From Natronohydrobacter sp. (GTDB taxonomy: Bacteria > Pseudomonadota > Alphaproteobacteria > Rhodobacterales > Rhodobacteraceae): DNA of 5,608 nucleotides. The stretch lies in assembly GCA_007116445.1 (NCBI GenBank), contig SKIM01000016.1, forward strand, positions 1 through 5,608, given 5' to 3'. The notes below the pieces were generated by a model. The model was not told where the DNA came from and did not search any database. It saw only the letters and a list, made by a program, of their open reading frames with translations. Positions within the stretch are counted from its first letter, which is position 1; each line of letters begins with the position of its first letter. Below are positions 5,104-5,608 of the stretch, one piece after another. The translations under genes were made by a program, and so were the position numbers.

Positions 5104-5116
5104 GACATGTTCGAGC

Positions 5117-5144
5117 TTCACGATCTCTTGTATTTGAATATTTT
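5117..5144 (+). promoter_or_regulatory. weak candidate promoter for the CAP lipoprotein gene
   Basis: An AT-rich block in otherwise GC-rich DNA contains TTCACG (5117-5122), a 16-nt spacer and TATTTT (5139-5144). Each hexamer matches the sigma70 consensus at about 4 of 6 positions. This would give a leader of about 40 nt. The assignment rests on base composition and position, and other registers within the block are possible. Confidence 0.3.
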
Positions 5145-5189
5145 TGGCGCAGCCGTTAAGCAGCCCGCAGACAACAGAAAGTAGATGTT

Positions 5190-5608
5190 ATGGTTCGACC
5201 CTTTGCTTGGCTTATGGTTTCGGTTCTGGCGCTCGCGGCCTGTGAGACGACCGCACCTGCACAGATTCCGATGGGGGCCGACGGGCGCCCACTTCCGGTT
5301 GTGGTGCGAATCAACCCTTCCGATGCGCCGCGTGTGCGTCAGCGCGTGCTGGAAGGGCTGAACACCATGCGCGCCCAGAACGGTGTCGGTCCCTTACAGC
5401 CCAATGCGGAACTGGCCAGCGCAGCGGCCACGCATGCGCAGGACATGTCCTTCCAGAGCCGCCCATGGCATTGGGGGTCGGACGGCTCCAGTCCGATGCA
5501 GCGCGCTCAGCGTGCGGGCTATCGCGGAACGTTCGTGGGGGAGTTGATCTCGGAAACTTTCGAGACCGAGGTGGAAACCGTCAATGCCTGGATGACAGAG
5601 CCGGAAAC
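5190..5608 (+). CDS. CAP-domain (SCP-like) lipoprotein, N-terminal part, cut by the window edge
   Basis: The frame starts at ATG 5190 and is open to the end of the window, giving 139 codons. A short signal peptide ends in the lipobox LALAAC, with Cys18 as the predicted lipidation site, so the mature protein should be membrane-anchored in the envelope. After a Pro-rich linker the CAP domain begins at about residue 54. Visible features are LEGLNTMRAQNGVGPL (54-69), LASAAATHAQDM (75-86, His82), WHWGSDGSSPMQRAQRAGY (93-111, His94), GELISE (117-122, Glu118) and the start of the conserved VNAWM block (131-135). Bacterial CAP lipoproteins are widespread, but their biochemical role is mostly unknown. 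The usual GEN is GEL here; both histidines and the glutamate remain. No strong ribosome-binding site is visible; AGAAAGTAGA upstream is a poor match. The C-terminal part of the domain is missing only because the window ends. Confidence 0.88.
   Translation, partial: MVRPFAWLMVSVLALAACETTAPAQIPMGADGRPLPVVVRINPSDAPRVRQRVLEGLNTMRAQNGVGPLQPNAELASAAATHAQDMSFQSRPWHWGSDGSSPMQRAQRAGYRGTFVGELISETFETEVETVNAWMTEPE

Larger units (their letters stand above)
4841..5189. other. 349-nt divergent intergenic region
   Basis: This region separates the start of the leftward small-protein gene from the start of the rightward CAP lipoprotein gene. Short open frames cross it, but none has a convincing ribosome-binding site or a recognisable product. 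It holds two tandem hairpins in the small gene's leader, a set of nested inverted repeats at 5012-5103 and an AT-rich block at about 5127-5145 that may be the CAP gene promoter. I could not find a convincing promoter for the leftward gene by eye. It could also encode a small RNA. Confidence 0.6.

Noticed and set aside
4946..5137. Short rightward open frame in the intergenic region
   Set aside because: It has no ribosome-binding site and no recognisable product, and it crosses the nested repeats; more likely non-coding.
1..5608. Mobile elements, CRISPR, toxin-antitoxin or defence genes
   Set aside because: I looked for transposase or integrase motifs, regularly spaced repeats and defence-type domains and saw none. 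Apart from the cut ends, the genes look intact and similar in composition.

Overview
This GC-rich window carries seven or eight ordinary alphaproteobacterial genes. Protein sequences and gene order (ComF – glutaredoxin 3 – Nit-type amidase on one strand, an NDUFAF5-like protein and a ferrochelatase on the other) point to Rhodobacterales, most likely a roseobacter-type marine bacterium. This assignment rests on recalled family sequences, not on a search. No IS element, CRISPR array, tRNA, rRNA or phage gene is visible.

Layout. Positions 1-117 hold the last 38 codons of a rightward gene, probably a complex I NDUFA9-type protein. It converges on a four-gene leftward block that reads, in transcription order, ComF-family protein (2500-1739), glutaredoxin grxC (1695-1438), carbon-nitrogen hydrolase of the Nit family (1433-570) and a MarR-family regulator (573-133). 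The last three are packed with a 4-nt gap and a 4-nt ATGA overlap. grxC also appears to have its own sigma70-like promoter in the 43-nt gap after comF. Divergent from comF, with only 29 nt between the starts, is a rightward NDUFAF5-like protein (2530-3372), followed by ferrochelatase hemH (3432-4556).

A hairpin with a 12-bp arm and an adjoining A/T tract (4581-4611) lies between hemH and a convergent small gene (4840-4640). That gene encodes a 66-residue protein with a signal peptide and a C-terminal membrane segment, and its leader contains two tandem hairpins. A 349-nt divergent intergenic region with further nested inverted repeats leads to a CAP-domain lipoprotein (from 5190), which the window edge cuts off.

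Functional themes. Heme synthesis is represented by HemH. Glutathione chemistry is represented by glutaredoxin plus an amidase whose relatives repair deaminated glutathione. Complex I is represented by the NDUFA9-like tail and the NDUFAF5-like protein. I see no clearly new multi-gene system. The parts most worth a second look are the small membrane protein with its structured leader, the nested repeats at 5012-5103, the apparent loss of the SAM-binding motif in the NDUFAF5-like protein, and the glutathione-linked operon ending in a cysteine-free MarR regulator.
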